A stretch of DNA of 64,000 nucleotides from Vibrio sp. LaRot3 (GTDB lineage Bacteria; Pseudomonadota; Gammaproteobacteria; Enterobacterales; Vibrionaceae), in NCBI RefSeq assembly GCF_027587025.1, contig NZ_JAPPTI010000001.1, positions 682,001 to 746,000 of the forward strand, given 5' to 3'. The notes beneath the pieces were generated by a model. That model did not search any database, was not told the origin of the DNA, and saw only the letters and a list, made by a program, of their open reading frames with translations. Positions 46,270 through 57,074 of this stretch are shown here, one piece after another. The position numbers were made by a program, and so were the translations under genes. The first letter of the stretch is position 1; each line of letters begins with the position of its first letter.

Positions 46270-46293
46270 TCTTGGCGCTAAGAGAGATAGTTT

Positions 46294-46309
46294 AGCCATC
46301 CAGACGCCC
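46294..46309. promoter_or_regulatory. Second possible MetJ box pair
   Basis: Two adjacent units AGCCATCC and AGACGCCC resemble the MetJ box less well (about 4 and 6 matches), closer to metE than the first group. Confidence 0.4.
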
Positions 46310-46395
46310 GATAGGTTCTAAGAAAGCTCCACCGAGCAACGCAAGGGCGCTGAACCAAACATACGAAATAAAATATTGAATGAAGGATTTGGATT

Positions 46396-48684
46396 ATGGC
46401 TACGACAACGCACATCTTAGGTTACCCACGAATTGGTGAAAAACGCGAACTCAAATTTGCGCTAGAAAAGTATTGGCGCGGTGAGATTGAACAGAAAGAA
46501 CTCAAACAAGTGGGTGCGGACCTACGAGCGAAAAACTGGAAAACCCAAGCCGACGCTAATTTGAGTTTTGTAAGTGCAGGTGATTTTGCTTGGTATGACC
46601 ATGTTCTTACCACGACTCTTTTGCTGGGAAACGTGCCTAAGCGTCATGATCAAGGCTTTCCAGACCTTGATACCCTGTTCCGAGTGGGTCGTGGTCAATC
46701 GCAAGCAAATTGCGGCTGTGCGGGCAGCGCAGCGTCTGACATGACAAAGTGGTTTAACACTAACTATCACTACATTGTGCCAGAATTTAAAAAAGAGACG
46801 AGTTTCGAAGTAAGCTGGCCGCAATTGTTTGAAGAAGTAAACGAAGCAGTGAAAGCGGGGCATACCGTCAAACCAGTATTACTTGGCCCTCTAAGCTACT
46901 TATATTTAGGAAAGGAAGTGGAAGAGGGCTTTGACCGCCTGACGCTGTTGCCACGTTTGCTCACCGCTTACCAAGCAATCTTAGCGAAGCTAGCTAAACA
47001 AGGCATCGAATGGGTACAAATCGATGAACCGATTTTATCGCTTGAGCTCGAGAAGCCATGGTTAGATTCGTTCAAATTGGCATACCAAGTGATCCGCAGT
47101 GATATTAAAGTTCTACTGACGACTTATTTTGACTCGGTTGTAGACTCCCTCGACCGCATTATTGAACTGGAAGTGGATGGCCTTCACGTGGATTTGTCTG
47201 CTGCGCCGAACCAATTGGCACAGGTGGCAGAAAAACTTCCGCAAGACTGGATACTCTCGGCGGGTGTTGTGAATGGTCGCAATGTATGGCGCGCTGATCT
47301 TTCTGCTCAGTTGCAAACACTTCAACCGCTGAAAGACAAGTTAGGTGATAAGCTTTGGGTCGGTTCATCTTGTTCGTTGCTTCACAGCCCTGTGGATTTG
47401 GAGCTAGAGCCAAATTTAACGGATGAAGTGCAAAGCTGGTTTGCTTTTGCGAAGCAAAAAGTGACGGAAGTGTCATTGCTAGGTGCTGCATTAGATGGCG
47501 ATCAAAACGCGATACTCGCTTGTGATACCTACAGTGCGCCAATTCAAGCACGTAAGACCGCGACTCATGTAAACAAGCCGCAAGTTCAGCAGCGTCTTAA
47601 TGGCATCACCAAAGCGTTAGCGGAGCGAAGTGCACCTTACAATGAACGCGCAGCCCATCAAGCGGAAGTGCTTGGTTTGCCTCTGTTCCCAACGACGACG
47701 ATTGGCTCGTTCCCGCAAACCAGTGAGATCCGAGTTCAGCGTAGTGCCTTCCGTACTGGTAAGTTATCGGAATCTGAATACGAAATTGCATTAAAAGGCC
47801 ATATCGAAGACGCAGTTAAACGCCAAGAGGCTCTGGATCTGGATGTATTAGTACACGGTGAAGCAGAACGTAATGATATGGTGGAATACTTTGCTGAAAA
47901 TTTAGCAGGCTTTCAGACCACTAAGTTTGGCTGGGTGCAAAGCTATGGCTCTCGCTGCGTAAAACCAGCCATAGTGGTAGCGGATATTGAGCGAGAAAAA
48001 CCAATGACTGTTGGGTGGTCGACGTATGCTCAGTCGCTAACGAGCAAACAGATGAAAGGCATGCTAACAGGCCCTGTGACTATCTTATGTTGGACATTCC
48101 CACGGGAAGATATCTCACGCAAAGAGATTGCTAACCAACTTGCACTGGCGCTGCGTGATGAAGTGTCTGACCTACAAGATGCGGGTATCAACATTATTCA
48201 AATTGATGAGCCTGCAATTCGTGAAGGCTTACCACTGAAAAAGCGTGACCATAAAGAATATTTAGAATGGGCAGTGGATGCATTTAAGATTTCAGCTGCA
48301 AGTGCTAAACCAGAAACTCAAATCCATACTCATATGTGTTATTCGGAGTTTAATGAAATCATCGATTCGGTTGCTGCGCTTGACGCTGATGTGATTACCA
48401 TTGAAACATCGCGCTCTAACATGGAGTTACTCAAAGCCTTTGAAGAGTTCAACTATCCAAATGAGATTGGCCCGGGCGTCTACGATATTCATTCACCCAA
48501 TATTCCTACGGAAGAATGGATTGAAGGCTTAATTAACAAAGCCGCTGAGCAAATTCCGGCGCAGCGTCTTTGGGTAAACCCTGATTGTGGCTTGAAAACG
48601 CGCAACTGGGCAGAGACAGAAGCCTCGCTTGCCAATATGGTGTCAGCCGCGAAGAAGCTACGTAAAGAGTTTGCCCAAGCATAA
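46396..48684 (+). CDS. metE: Cobalamin-independent methionine synthase
   Basis: A 762-residue MetE, close to the family's usual 750-765. The N-terminal domain starts [21 protein letters not shown]. The C-terminal catalytic domain starts [16 protein letters not shown] and holds the zinc ligands in HTHMCYSEF and NPDCGLKTR. Reaction: methyl transfer from 5-methyltetrahydropteroyl-polyglutamate to homocysteine to give methionine. A GAAGGA ribosome site precedes the ATG. Expression is expected to be activated by MetR and repressed by MetJ from the upstream region. Confidence 0.96.
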   Translation: MATTTHILGYPRIGEKRELKFALEKYWRGEIEQKELKQVGADLRAKNWKTQADANLSFVSAGDFAWYDHVLTTTLLLGNVPKRHDQGFPDLDTLFRVGRGQSQANCGCAGSAASDMTKWFNTNYHYIVPEFKKETSFEVSWPQLFEEVNEAVKAGHTVKPVLLGPLSYLYLGKEVEEGFDRLTLLPRLLTAYQAILAKLAKQGIEWVQIDEPILSLELEKPWLDSFKLAYQVIRSDIKVLLTTYFDSVVDSLDRIIELEVDGLHVDLSAAPNQLAQVAEKLPQDWILSAGVVNGRNVWRADLSAQLQTLQPLKDKLGDKLWVGSSCSLLHSPVDLELEPNLTDEVQSWFAFAKQKVTEVSLLGAALDGDQNAILACDTYSAPIQARKTATHVNKPQVQQRLNGITKALAERSAPYNERAAHQAEVLGLPLFPTTTIGSFPQTSEIRVQRSAFRTGKLSESEYEIALKGHIEDAVKRQEALDLDVLVHGEAERNDMVEYFAENLAGFQTTKFGWVQSYGSRCVKPAIVVADIEREKPMTVGWSTYAQSLTSKQMKGMLTGPVTILCWTFPREDISRKEIANQLALALRDEVSDLQDAGINIIQIDEPAIREGLPLKKRDHKEYLEWAVDAFKISAASAKPETQIHTHMCYSEFNEIIDSVAALDADVITIETSRSNMELLKAFEEFNYPNEIGPGVYDIHSPNIPTEEWIEGLINKAAEQIPAQRLWVNPDCGLKTRNWAETEASLANMVSAAKKLRKEFAQA

Positions 48685-48723
48685 CGACTAGGCTCAAACA
48701 TTTTAAATCTATAGACCTAAAAA

Positions 48724-48758
48724 AATCCCCGCGACTGGTTAACCAGAGCGGGGATTTT
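48724..48758. terminator. Bidirectional terminator with inner palindrome
   Basis: Outer arms AATCCCCGC and GCGGGGATT enclose a further palindrome CTGGTTAACCAG; A-run and T-run flanks serve both metE and ybjL. Confidence 0.85.
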
Positions 48759-48775
48759 CTATTCTTATCGGAGGG

Positions 48776-50458
48776 CTAACTCAATATGATCAGCACTGTG
48801 CCTGCCAAGGTCATTAATATGTTAGCAATGGCATAAGTACCGGCATAACCCAGAGCAGGGATAGTCGATTTCGCATAGTCGTTTACGATGTCCATTGCTG
48901 GTGCACAAGTGCGAGCACCGATGATGGCACCAAATAGCAACGCACGGTTCATCTTAAGCACGTAGGCGCCAACTAGATAAGCGGCAACGACAGGCACCAC
49001 GCTGACTAAGAAAGCGAGACCGATAACTTGTGGGCCAATTTGCGATAAATGTTCAAACATCTTACCGCCCGCACTTAAGCCAATCCCAACCATGAAGAAC
49101 ATCAAGCCTAAGTCTTTGACCATGTTCAGCGCACCCTGAGGTACGTAACCAAAAGTAGGGTGGTTTGCTCGTAAGAAGCCCAACGAAATGCCTGCTAGCA
49201 ATAAGCCAACCGCATTACCCAGACCAAACGAGACTTGGCCAAATGTCATGGTAATCAAACCAAACAGCAGACCAAGAATAAAGAAGCTACAGAAGGCTAA
49301 TAGATCAGCCATTTGGCTATGAATCGAGATGAAACCGATTTTTTCTGCTAGGCCATGTACGCGACTCTTTTCACCACTAACCTGCAGTACATCACCTTTT
49401 GCCAATACGATATCGAGGTCCATTGGCATCTCGATCTGCGCACGAACTACGCGGTTTAAGAAACAGCCGTATTCTGAGAGGTTCAAATCAGAAAGGCGTT
49501 TACCTGCAATAGCGTCACTTTTAACGACGATTTCTTCTTCTGCGATGCGTAAATCAAGTAGGTTTCGATCGAATACTTCTTTGCCATTGCGGAAGCTCGG
49601 GTCAAGACGAGCATGGCTATCTGGGAAGCCGACCAAAGCAATCTCATCGCCTTCTTGCAAAATCGCATCACCATCAGGATGAGCCAAAATGCCACCACGG
49701 CGGATACGTTCAATATAACAACCCGTTTGGCGGTAGATACCTAGCTCACGTAAGTTTTTGCCATCTGTCCAATCGATCAGTTCTTGGCCAACGCGGTAAG
49801 CACGAATGATAGGCAGATAAACTTTGCGCTGCCCCGAGCTACCTAAACCGCGCTCTTGAGCAATCTGCTGAGCCGAGTCAGATAGGTTTTCTTTTTGCAG
49901 CTTTGGCAATAACTTGGCGAACATGATCATGCTGATTAAACCAATCAAATAGGCCATTGCGTAACCCACCGAGATGTTCTCTAGCACAAGCCCAAAGTCC
50001 ATGTTTCTCGGTAATGTCGCCAAACCTGTATTGAGAGCATCTTGCGCACCTACTAGAACAGGAGTCGAGGTGAGAGCACCAGCCATCATACCGGCTGATA
50101 AACCAAGGTCTAACCCGAGGTAGCGGCTACAGAAATGGGTAATAAATAGCGCCGTAGACAACACCACCATACTGAGGATGAAGTAGTGCTTACCATCACG
50201 GAAGAAGATACCAAAAAAGTTTGGCCCGGCTTCGATACCGACACAATAGATAAACAGCATAAAGCCGATGGTTAAGGCATCTGCGTTAAAGGTAAAACCT
50301 AAGTGACCCATGATCAGCGAGGTGATCAATACGCCAATCGAGTTACCAAGTTGAAGGTTTCCGAAGCGGATTTTGCCGATAGCAAGGCCAATGGCCAATA
50401 CGACAAAGATGAGGAGGATAGGGTTTTGTTCGAGCAAGTGTACGACGTCAATGTTCAC
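48776..50458 (-). CDS. ybjL: YbjL-like AAE family transporter
   Basis: A 560-residue membrane protein with two clusters of helices separated by two RCK_C-type domains ([40 protein letters not shown]). The start ([37 protein letters not shown]) and [18 protein letters not shown] are typical of YbjL in the aspartate-alanine exchanger family. The substrate is not established. The start codon is GTG. It neighbours grxA, as in E. coli. Confidence 0.88.
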   Translation of the reverse strand: MNIDVVHLLEQNPILLIFVVLAIGLAIGKIRFGNLQLGNSIGVLITSLIMGHLGFTFNADALTIGFMLFIYCVGIEAGPNFFGIFFRDGKHYFILSMVVLSTALFITHFCSRYLGLDLGLSAGMMAGALTSTPVLVGAQDALNTGLATLPRNMDFGLVLENISVGYAMAYLIGLISMIMFAKLLPKLQKENLSDSAQQIAQERGLGSSGQRKVYLPIIRAYRVGQELIDWTDGKNLRELGIYRQTGCYIERIRRGGILAHPDGDAILQEGDEIALVGFPDSHARLDPSFRNGKEVFDRNLLDLRIAEEEIVVKSDAIAGKRLSDLNLSEYGCFLNRVVRAQIEMPMDLDIVLAKGDVLQVSGEKSRVHGLAEKIGFISIHSQMADLLAFCSFFILGLLFGLITMTFGQVSFGLGNAVGLLLAGISLGFLRANHPTFGYVPQGALNMVKDLGLMFFMVGIGLSAGGKMFEHLSQIGPQVIGLAFLVSVVPVVAAYLVGAYVLKMNRALLFGAIIGARTCAPAMDIVNDYAKSTIPALGYAGTYAIANILMTLAGTVLIILS

Positions 50459-50631
50459 AGGGGCAATTCTTGTGTCTGTGCCAGAAAAAAATACTTAAGG
50501 CCATTTTTTGAGCTCAAGTATAGGTTGTGCAAATTGTAGCTGAAAAAATAAAAAAGATAAGTAGAAAGTACTATTATTTTTAGTAGCAGTGAACGAATCT
50601 CTTGTTTTGATCTAAGTTTCTGTTAGATATG

Positions 50632-50660
50632 AAAAAACCGCTGCAAAAGCAGCGGTTTTT
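50632..50660 (-). terminator. Rho-independent terminator of grxA
   Basis: Arms AAAAACCGCTGC and GCAGCGGTTTTT with a four-base loop; symmetrical, with T-run on the leftward strand. Confidence 0.88.
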
Positions 50661-50684
50661 AATAATTTGTTTCGCAGTGTGAGA

Positions 50685-50948
50685 TTAGTCGAAAAGACCA
50701 AGATTCTCTTTTGCGTATTCTTCAAATTCAGTACAGCCACCAATGTGCTCTTGATCGATGAAGATTTGCGGTACAGTTTCTACTGGCTTACCCACTGTCT
50801 TTTCTAGATCCGCTTTTGAGATGCCTTCAGCGTGGATGTCTACGTAGCGGTAGTTGAAGTCGTCACGTTTTGCTTTAAGCGTTTCTGCGTGCTCTTTTGC
50901 GCGAACACAAAATGGACATGCTGGGCGACCGAAAATAACTACGAACAT
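50685..50948 (-). CDS. grxA: Glutaredoxin 1
   Basis: An 87-residue glutaredoxin with active-site Cys11-Pro-Phe-Cys14 (GRPACPFCVRAKEHAE), then VETVPQIFIDQEHIGGCTEF for glutathione binding. Reduces disulfides, including ribonucleotide reductase, using glutathione. The phenylalanine in place of the usual tyrosine in the CPYC motif is a mild variation. An AAGGAG site precedes the start. Confidence 0.93.
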   Translation of the reverse strand: MFVVIFGRPACPFCVRAKEHAETLKAKRDDFNYRYVDIHAEGISKADLEKTVGKPVETVPQIFIDQEHIGGCTEFEEYAKENLGLFD

Positions 50949-51217
50949 ATACTCTTTCTCCTTTATTTTGATAGCTGCAACTATGCATTAATCGAGAGGG
51001 AAAATAAAGTGGCATTTGCCTCTTGATTTGATAGGTAGAATCTATTGCTGAAAAAGCAGGCGAGAATAAGGATATGTTGCTATTAAAGCCGTGGGACAAG
51101 TCGCGAAAGCATCAAAATAAATAGGGTTATTTTCGACAAAGCGCTGTAGGTCAATTTTTTTTTGTTTGCCACAAGGCAATCTAGATTTAGCCCAATTTAA
51201 GCCTAAGGAGTGTAATT

Positions 51218-52474
51218 GTGTTTCAATTTATGACCTCCACACGAATCATCTTTGGTGAAGGTGCGTTGCAATCGTCTCTCTCCGTTCTCAACCAATTTGG
51301 TTACAGCGTACTGCTTGTCACTGGACAAAACACCTCTCGCGCCTCTCCATTAATCAATTATCTAAAACAGCAAAACATGCGCTATCAGCATGTGGCCATT
51401 TCTGGCGAGCCAAACATCACTATGGTTGAAGAGACCGCTTTATCAGGGCGTAAGTTTAAGCCAGATATGGTGGTAGCTATAGGCGGCGGTAGTGTTATCG
51501 ATATGGGGAAAGCGCTAGCGGCGATCATCCCTAACCAAGGCGATGTTTACGATTATGTTGAAGTGGTCGGGCGCAACGTTCCTTTAAAAACCAAGCCGAT
51601 CCCTTTTATTGCTATTCCCACAACGGCGAGCACCGGCTCTGAAGTGACGCGAAATGCTGTGCTTCGCTCTGGGCAAGATCAAGTCAAAGTGAGTTTGCGT
51701 AGCCCGGATATGTTGGCCGATGTTGCAATCGTTGACCCAACACTCACTTATGGTACTGACAGCTATACCTCCGGTCGCGGGGCGATGGATGCCTTTACCC
51801 ATTTAATGGAAGCCTATGTGTGCGGCGATCCAAATCCGCTAACCGATATGGTTTGTGAAGAGGGGTTAAGGCGTCTTAGCAGTGCTATTTTAGCGGGCTG
51901 TTTGCAAGATGACTTCAAAGCTCGCTCTGATTTGTCTTTTGCTGCCATGCTGGGTGGTATGGCAATCACTAATGCTAAATTAGGGGCAGCCCATGGTTTA
52001 GCCTCTGCATTAGGCGGAAAGCTTGCCGCGCCTCATAGTGTCATCACCGCACGTCTTGCGCCTTACGTAATGCAAGAGAATATCCGTGCGGCTCAAGATG
52101 CAGGGCGGGCTGACGTGTTGGCGCGTTATCAGAAAGTGGCGCAAATACTCACTGGGCGAACCAATGCCTGCCGTACTGACAGCATACTCTGGGTAAATAT
52201 GATGCTAGATAAGCTGGGTTTACCTAAGTTAAATAGCTTTGGAGTGTGCAGCACATCGTTTGATGATGTGGCTAACGATGCGCTTAAATCTGTCGCGATT
52301 AAAGGCAATCCACTTCCACTGACGCAAGAACGATTAACTTACATTCTTCAACAGGTATGCCAATGTGGAGGCGAATGTAGTGAAAGTGCTGATATTGAAC
52401 GTAACTCGTTGGCCGAAGTGGTAGATGAATCAGGACGGCGAGGGCTATCACCACCGATAGCGGATATGAAATAA
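51218..52474 (+). CDS. Iron-containing alcohol dehydrogenase
   Basis: A 418-residue enzyme of the iron-dependent alcohol dehydrogenase family: NAD-binding MVVAIGGGSVIDMGKALAAI, substrate/metal region IPTTASTGSEVTRNAV, and metal ligands in GAMDAFTHLMEAY, AAHGLASALGG and PHSVITA. Reaction: NAD(P)-dependent alcohol/aldehyde interconversion; substrate unknown. The start is GTG with AAGGAG seven bases upstream. It has a C-terminal extension of about 35 residues rich in acidic and polar positions. Single gene. Confidence 0.88.
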   Translation: MFQFMTSTRIIFGEGALQSSLSVLNQFGYSVLLVTGQNTSRASPLINYLKQQNMRYQHVAISGEPNITMVEETALSGRKFKPDMVVAIGGGSVIDMGKALAAIIPNQGDVYDYVEVVGRNVPLKTKPIPFIAIPTTASTGSEVTRNAVLRSGQDQVKVSLRSPDMLADVAIVDPTLTYGTDSYTSGRGAMDAFTHLMEAYVCGDPNPLTDMVCEEGLRRLSSAILAGCLQDDFKARSDLSFAAMLGGMAITNAKLGAAHGLASALGGKLAAPHSVITARLAPYVMQENIRAAQDAGRADVLARYQKVAQILTGRTNACRTDSILWVNMMLDKLGLPKLNSFGVCSTSFDDVANDALKSVAIKGNPLPLTQERLTYILQQVCQCGGECSESADIERNSLAEVVDESGRRGLSPPIADMK

Positions 52475-52502
52475 CCTCAATTTGGGACAGTTCGAGTAAA
52501 GC

Positions 52503-52534
52503 AAAAACGGAGCCGATGGGCTCCGTTTGTTTAT
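52503..52534. terminator. Bidirectional terminator
   Basis: Arms AAACGGAGCC and GGCTCCGTTT around a GATG loop, between converging alcohol dehydrogenase and hexR genes. Confidence 0.85.
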
Positions 52535-52556
52535 TCGTGCGTTTAAAGTAGCGCGT

Positions 52557-53411
52557 TTAGAAGTGCGAAAGCTTGTCGTAGCGAGAGTCTTTCAGCGCGT
52601 CTTTCACTCGTTTAAGGTTTTCACGAAAACCTGCACCGCGACGAAGGGTAAAGCCAGTCGCTAACACATCAATGACTGTCATTTGCACAACGCGGCTTGC
52701 CATTGGCATGTAAACGTCAGTGTCTTCAGGAACATCTAAAGAAATAGATAGAGAAGCGGCTTTATCAAGCGGGGAATCTTTTGCTGTTACAGCAATAACC
52801 GTAGCGCCGTTTTCACGAGCAAGGTTCGCGATCTCAACTTGGCTCTTAGTACGACCTGTGTGCGAAATAAGCACGATTACGTCGTTATCAGAACAGTTAA
52901 TGCAGCTCATGCGTTGCATTACGATGTCTTCAAAACAAGTAATAGGGATATTAAAACGAATAAACTTGTTCTGTGCGTCTTTAGCAACCGCTGAAGATGC
53001 GCCCAAACCGAAGAACGAAATACGCTTCGCTTGAGTGAGAAGATCCACTGCGCGGTTGACCTGCATAGGGTCAAGGCTGTTTTTAGCCACATCTAAACAC
53101 GCCATCGTTGATTCAAAAATCTTATGGGTGTACGCGTCTGGGCCGTCGTCTTCTTCAACGTTACGGTTTACGTAAGGCGTGCCGTTTGCCAGACTTTGCG
53201 CTAAGTGCAGTTTAAAGTCAGGGAAGCCTTTTGTGTCCAAGCGGCGACAAAAACGGTTAACAGTAGGCTCACTCACATCGGCCATTTTTGCCAATGTTGC
53301 AATGCTAGAATGAATTGCAGTCTGAGGGGATGCCATAATAACTTCGGCAACTTTGCGTTCAGACTTACTAAAATTCTCTAGATTTTTTTGGATTTTTTCT
53401 AATGTATTCAT
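52557..53411 (-). CDS. hexR: HexR, RpiR-family regulator of central carbon metabolism
   Basis: A 284-residue regulator with an N-terminal RpiR helix-turn-helix (LEKIQKNLENFSKSERKVAEVIMASPQ ... ADVSEPTVNRFCRRLDTKGFPDFKLHLAQSLANGTPYVNR) and a SIS sugar-phosphate domain (KRISFFGLGASSAVA, VIVLISHTGRTKSQVEIA, DVPEDTDVYMPMASR). HexR binds KDPG-related signals and controls glycolysis, Entner-Doudoroff and gluconeogenic genes. Start set at the ATG at 53411, matching the known N-terminus; a GTG three codons upstream is possible. Confidence 0.94.
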   Translation of the reverse strand: MNTLEKIQKNLENFSKSERKVAEVIMASPQTAIHSSIATLAKMADVSEPTVNRFCRRLDTKGFPDFKLHLAQSLANGTPYVNRNVEEDDGPDAYTHKIFESTMACLDVAKNSLDPMQVNRAVDLLTQAKRISFFGLGASSAVAKDAQNKFIRFNIPITCFEDIVMQRMSCINCSDNDVIVLISHTGRTKSQVEIANLARENGATVIAVTAKDSPLDKAASLSISLDVPEDTDVYMPMASRVVQMTVIDVLATGFTLRRGAGFRENLKRVKDALKDSRYDKLSHF

Positions 53412-53695
53412 AGTGTTCACAGGGGTATAGAGAACAACTCGCTGGACAACAACTTACACGTCAAATCGAGTTAATAAATGTTCACTTCGATTGGATTCTA
53501 TTCACCAGCGCCATTGAGCCAGTATAAACCTATCCCGCGCTGTTCCAGTAATTTTTATACGAATCAATTGATGAGAATATGACAAGCCTCAAACAAAATT
53601 TTCGGAAAACTACACAATTTAGTTTGAATTCGCCCAAAAGTAGCGAAATTGAGGCTTGTAATGATATGAAGTTACAACAAATCAGAAAGAAAGTT

Positions 53696-55342
53696 TCACT
53701 TTGCGCAGATTTGCTGTGCTAGAGCCTCGATCTTTTGCGTCAGCTTAGGTGCTTGTTTCGCGATCTCTCGTTGCTCTTGCAGAACGTTTTGCAATATTTC
53801 GCAAGTAGTTAGCGGGTTAGCTAATACCACACGGAAAACAATCGTATGCAAGCGGTCCCAATGCGCTGGCGTTAATCTTGTACGTGATACAAAAGAGCGA
53901 CCGTTCTCACGTTGGCGTTTTTGGATGAACTTGGTCCATTCATTTAATAGACCGTTCAGTTCTGCACGCTGATCCGCATTGGCAACCTCAAGCGCGTGTT
54001 TAATATGCGCAGGTAAATAGCGGTAGGTTAGCAGGCAAAGCTCGGGGTGAGACACTAACTCAAAGTCAGCTTGTTGTTCAATCAATTCCGCAAAGTAACG
54101 TGCTTTTTCGATACTTTGATCAATAAGCAGCTCATAACCTGGGCGGCTAATAATGTGCATCGCGGCGTAAACCAGCATCGCCATGCCTGATCGAGAGCCT
54201 TCTAACGTATGACTACCAAGATCTTTCGAGCCTTTACGCAAAATATATTGTGCGTGATGCTCGATAGATTTCATTGCGCTAGGGTCTTTGAACAACACCA
54301 TGCCCGCACCCATCGGAATGTATAGCTGCTTATGAGCATCGATGGTTACCGAATCTGCCAGCTCAATACCATCGAGTAGATGACGGTAGTTGTTAGACAT
54401 CAAGGTTGCGCCGCCCCAAGCTGCGTCAACGTGGAAGTGACACTCTTCTTGCTGGCATATTTTAGCAATTTCACGTAGTGGATCGATGGTGCCGGTTTCT
54501 GTTGTACCCGCGACGCCAACCACAGCGAAAGGCTTAATGTTCTTCGCTTTTAGTGATTGTATTTGCGCGAGTAGATCATCAGGGCAGATACGATTATCAC
54601 TGTTGGTTTTTACTGCTACGAGGCTTTGCTGACCAATGCCTAATACATCGGCGGCCTTCTTAAGAGAGTAGTGACCACGCTCAGAGACTAAAATGGCTAG
54701 GCCATCGTAGCCATAGTGTTTCATGGCTTGGAACAAGCCTTCTTTCTCTACACCTTTAAAACCGTTTCGAGCGCGTAACGCATTGTTGCGTGCTACCCAA
54801 AGAGCTGTGATGTTCGCGATAGTGCCACCGGAGCAAAAAGCGCCGAGCGAATGATTAGCACTGTGCATCCATTTATCGTAAAAGCCATCTTGCTGCGCAT
54901 AGATGAGACGATGCAGCATACCCAAAACTTGACGTTCCAATGGGGTAAATGCTTTTGATGTTTCAATCTTCACCAAGTTTTGGTTTAGGGCGATCATGAT
55001 CTTTGACAGCGGCATTAGGAAATACGGCAGGGCAGAGGTCATGTGGCCAATAAAGCTTGGTGCAGAGGTATGTACCGAGTGGGATACAAGATTATCAAGC
55101 AGGTGCTGGGTATGGTCTGAGACAAACTCAGGTTGCTCAGGTATCGCGGCGTTAGAAAAGTCTTTTTCAATCTCACGCAGTGGTTTCTCTTCTGCCACTA
55201 TGTGCTCTCGCAAAAACTTGTTCAAGTTACGCGATAGTTTTTCTTCAATTTGAGTGAGTGTTGAGTCTGGGCCTTCTGGGACGGTGAAGATTCGGAGTAA
55301 ACTCTCGAAGCTCACGTCAGCCGTTCTTTGTTCCGATACCAT
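53696..55342 (-). CDS. panP: PLP-dependent aspartate 1-decarboxylase PanP
   Basis: A 548-residue group II PLP decarboxylase. Key elements: HSANHSLGAFCSGGTIANITALWVA (substrate/PLP region), HFHVDAAWGGATLMS (Asp), and the PLP lysine Lys338 in TIDAHKQLYIPMG. Vibrio proteins of this length and position are annotated PanP, making beta-alanine from aspartate for pantothenate synthesis in place of PanD. It lies upstream of hexR on the same strand, separated by a 285-base gap. Glutamate decarboxylase-like activity is the alternative. Confidence 0.88.
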   Translation of the reverse strand: MVSEQRTADVSFESLLRIFTVPEGPDSTLTQIEEKLSRNLNKFLREHIVAEEKPLREIEKDFSNAAIPEQPEFVSDHTQHLLDNLVSHSVHTSAPSFIGHMTSALPYFLMPLSKIMIALNQNLVKIETSKAFTPLERQVLGMLHRLIYAQQDGFYDKWMHSANHSLGAFCSGGTIANITALWVARNNALRARNGFKGVEKEGLFQAMKHYGYDGLAILVSERGHYSLKKAADVLGIGQQSLVAVKTNSDNRICPDDLLAQIQSLKAKNIKPFAVVGVAGTTETGTIDPLREIAKICQQEECHFHVDAAWGGATLMSNNYRHLLDGIELADSVTIDAHKQLYIPMGAGMVLFKDPSAMKSIEHHAQYILRKGSKDLGSHTLEGSRSGMAMLVYAAMHIISRPGYELLIDQSIEKARYFAELIEQQADFELVSHPELCLLTYRYLPAHIKHALEVANADQRAELNGLLNEWTKFIQKRQRENGRSFVSRTRLTPAHWDRLHTIVFRVVLANPLTTCEILQNVLQEQREIAKQAPKLTQKIEALAQQICAK

Positions 55343-55515
55343 GCAAATACACTGCTCTTATCATTCTTGTTGCAGCCGAACAATCTAAACGAAAATGGGA
55401 CTAATGTCCCGCCTTAATTGAATAATCTTAGATTTCTTATTCAGTAAATAGGAGCAAATCGGTTTGATTTTGTTCACTAAAAGGAATGAGTTGTAAGATG
55501 GAAGGTTATAAATAG

Positions 55516-55542
55516 AAAACCGTTAGGCATGCTAACGGTTTT
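55516..55542 (-). terminator. Rho-independent terminator
   Basis: Arms AAAACCGTTAG and CTAACGGTTTT with a five-base loop, beyond the stop codon of the small exported-protein gene. Confidence 0.8.
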
Positions 55543-55575
55543 AAGTTGGTCAATATATATGTCGATATAGGTCGT

Positions 55576-56088
55576 TTAAGGACACTCGGTTTGCGCAATT
55601 GCACTGACAGATTGATTGTAGCGTTGCAGTGCCTTGTCGATTTTACTTGGATGGCTAAGCAAATCGGCTAACGCGGAACGAAGCTCGTAGTTTTTTGGAT
55701 GAGGCTTCGATTGACGGTCAGCGAAGGTTTGCTCGGCAATCTTACCCAGTTCATCATCACGTTTCGCAAGCGCTTTGATGTCTTTTTGCTCGAGTTGCAG
55801 CCAGCCCTCTACCGAGCGCTCTGTGGCAACTTTATTTGGGTCTTGTTCAAGATAGTGCTTCACTGCCGCAGCATTGAGAGCAAAATGGTGCTGTCTGCCT
55901 TCCAAATACCATTGGCTGACTTCAGCAAGTTCCGGGTATTGCTCTGATGTCAGTTGCGCCAGATCTTGATACCAACGCATAGAGGCGTCGACGTAAGCAT
56001 CATATTTGTTCGCTAAACAAGTGTTATCAGCGGCAAAGCTGGTAGAGGCGAGGGCACTAAGTGCTAATGCCGTAATCATCCGTTTCAT
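55576..56088 (-). CDS. Exported helical protein of unknown function
   Basis: A 170-residue protein with signal peptide (MKRMITALALSALASTSFA). The mature part is helical and charged, with cysteines near the start (NTCLANKY) and end (TECP), which could pair. I choose the ATG at 56088 with AGGA upstream; an adjacent TTG is in frame. No family recognised. Single gene between panP and lysO. Confidence 0.65.
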   Translation of the reverse strand: MKRMITALALSALASTSFAADNTCLANKYDAYVDASMRWYQDLAQLTSEQYPELAEVSQWYLEGRQHHFALNAAAVKHYLEQDPNKVATERSVEGWLQLEQKDIKALAKRDDELGKIAEQTFADRQSKPHPKNYELRSALADLLSHPSKIDKALQRYNQSVSAIAQTECP

Positions 56089-56153
56089 CAAGGTTTCCTA
56101 ATTGTTATAAGTATTGCTTTATTGTAAGCGCATTTTGTCGAAAATCCTGAGAT

Positions 56154-57059
56154 CTAACCTGCAAGAGAGACAAAGAACAACATTAATACTGGTACTAACA
56201 AACTAAGAATGAAGCCACTAACAATCGCTACGGGTACGCAGCGTACACCGCCTGTTGATTGAATCACTGGAAGGGTAAAGTCCATGGCTGTTGCACCGGC
56301 ATAGCCAATCGCGGTACACGGCTTAGTGCGAATCACCATAGGGATCAGTACCAACGCAACCAATTCACGTAACAGCTCAATCATAAAAGAGACGCCACCG
56401 TAGACAGGGCCAAAAGCATCTCCCATTAAAATGCCGGCTAATGAATACCAGCCAAATCCCGAAGCCATGGCTAAACCGCGAAAGACATCGATACCTAAGA
56501 TGAGCGCAGCAATCGCGCCGCCAAGCATAGAGCTGACGATAACCAGTGCGGCGATGCACATCCCTTGCTTATTAATTAAGATTTGCTTGAGGGTAAGCCC
56601 ACTGTTGCGAAGTTGAATACCGATAAAAAACAGCAGCACGATCAAGATCCATTCGCTGGCTGTATCTACCCACGAGAGGTCGATAGGCAATAAAAGACCT
56701 ACGGCTAGACCTGCACCGACGACTAAGATCAGCTTGAGAGATTCCAAAGCCATGCTTGAGAGAGGCAGCTTACTGTTGATTGTGTCAGTTTCGATGGGCA
56801 AAAATTTATCGATAAGCGGCAGAACTGCGATATTACATGCGCCTAAGCAGAAGAAGAAAGTGGCAGTGTATTTGATTAAGGTTTGTAAGTTTTGCCCAAG
56901 GTTATCAAGCGCCGCAAGGCTTAAGCCCATCAAAGCGAGGATCACCAAGATAAGGTAAGAGGTGGTACTGTTGATTCTTTCTAGTAAGCGTTGGTTTGAA
57001 ATCGATATAAAATACCCCACAACAAGTGGGGTAAAGATAAATAACATCCCTGAGAACAT
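56154..57059 (-). CDS. lysO: LysO-type lysine exporter (YbjE family)
   Basis: A 301-residue membrane protein with about eight helices matching LysO/YbjE: FWYSLAGILMG-type element (GWYSLAGILMGDAFG), MIELLRELVALVLIPM and GYAGATAMDFTLPVIQSTGG. Role in E. coli: L-lysine export from the cytoplasm. Length matches (about 299). It follows the HDOD gene by 15 bases on the same strand, so the two are likely an operon. GGAAGGA precedes the ATG. Confidence 0.9.
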   Translation of the reverse strand: MFSGMLFIFTPLVVGYFISISNQRLLERINSTTSYLILVILALMGLSLAALDNLGQNLQTLIKYTATFFFCLGACNIAVLPLIDKFLPIETDTINSKLPLSSMALESLKLILVVGAGLAVGLLLPIDLSWVDTASEWILIVLLFFIGIQLRNSGLTLKQILINKQGMCIAALVIVSSMLGGAIAALILGIDVFRGLAMASGFGWYSLAGILMGDAFGPVYGGVSFMIELLRELVALVLIPMVIRTKPCTAIGYAGATAMDFTLPVIQSTGGVRCVPVAIVSGFILSLLVPVLMLFFVSLAG

Positions 57060-57074
57060 GGTCCTTCCTGATCA

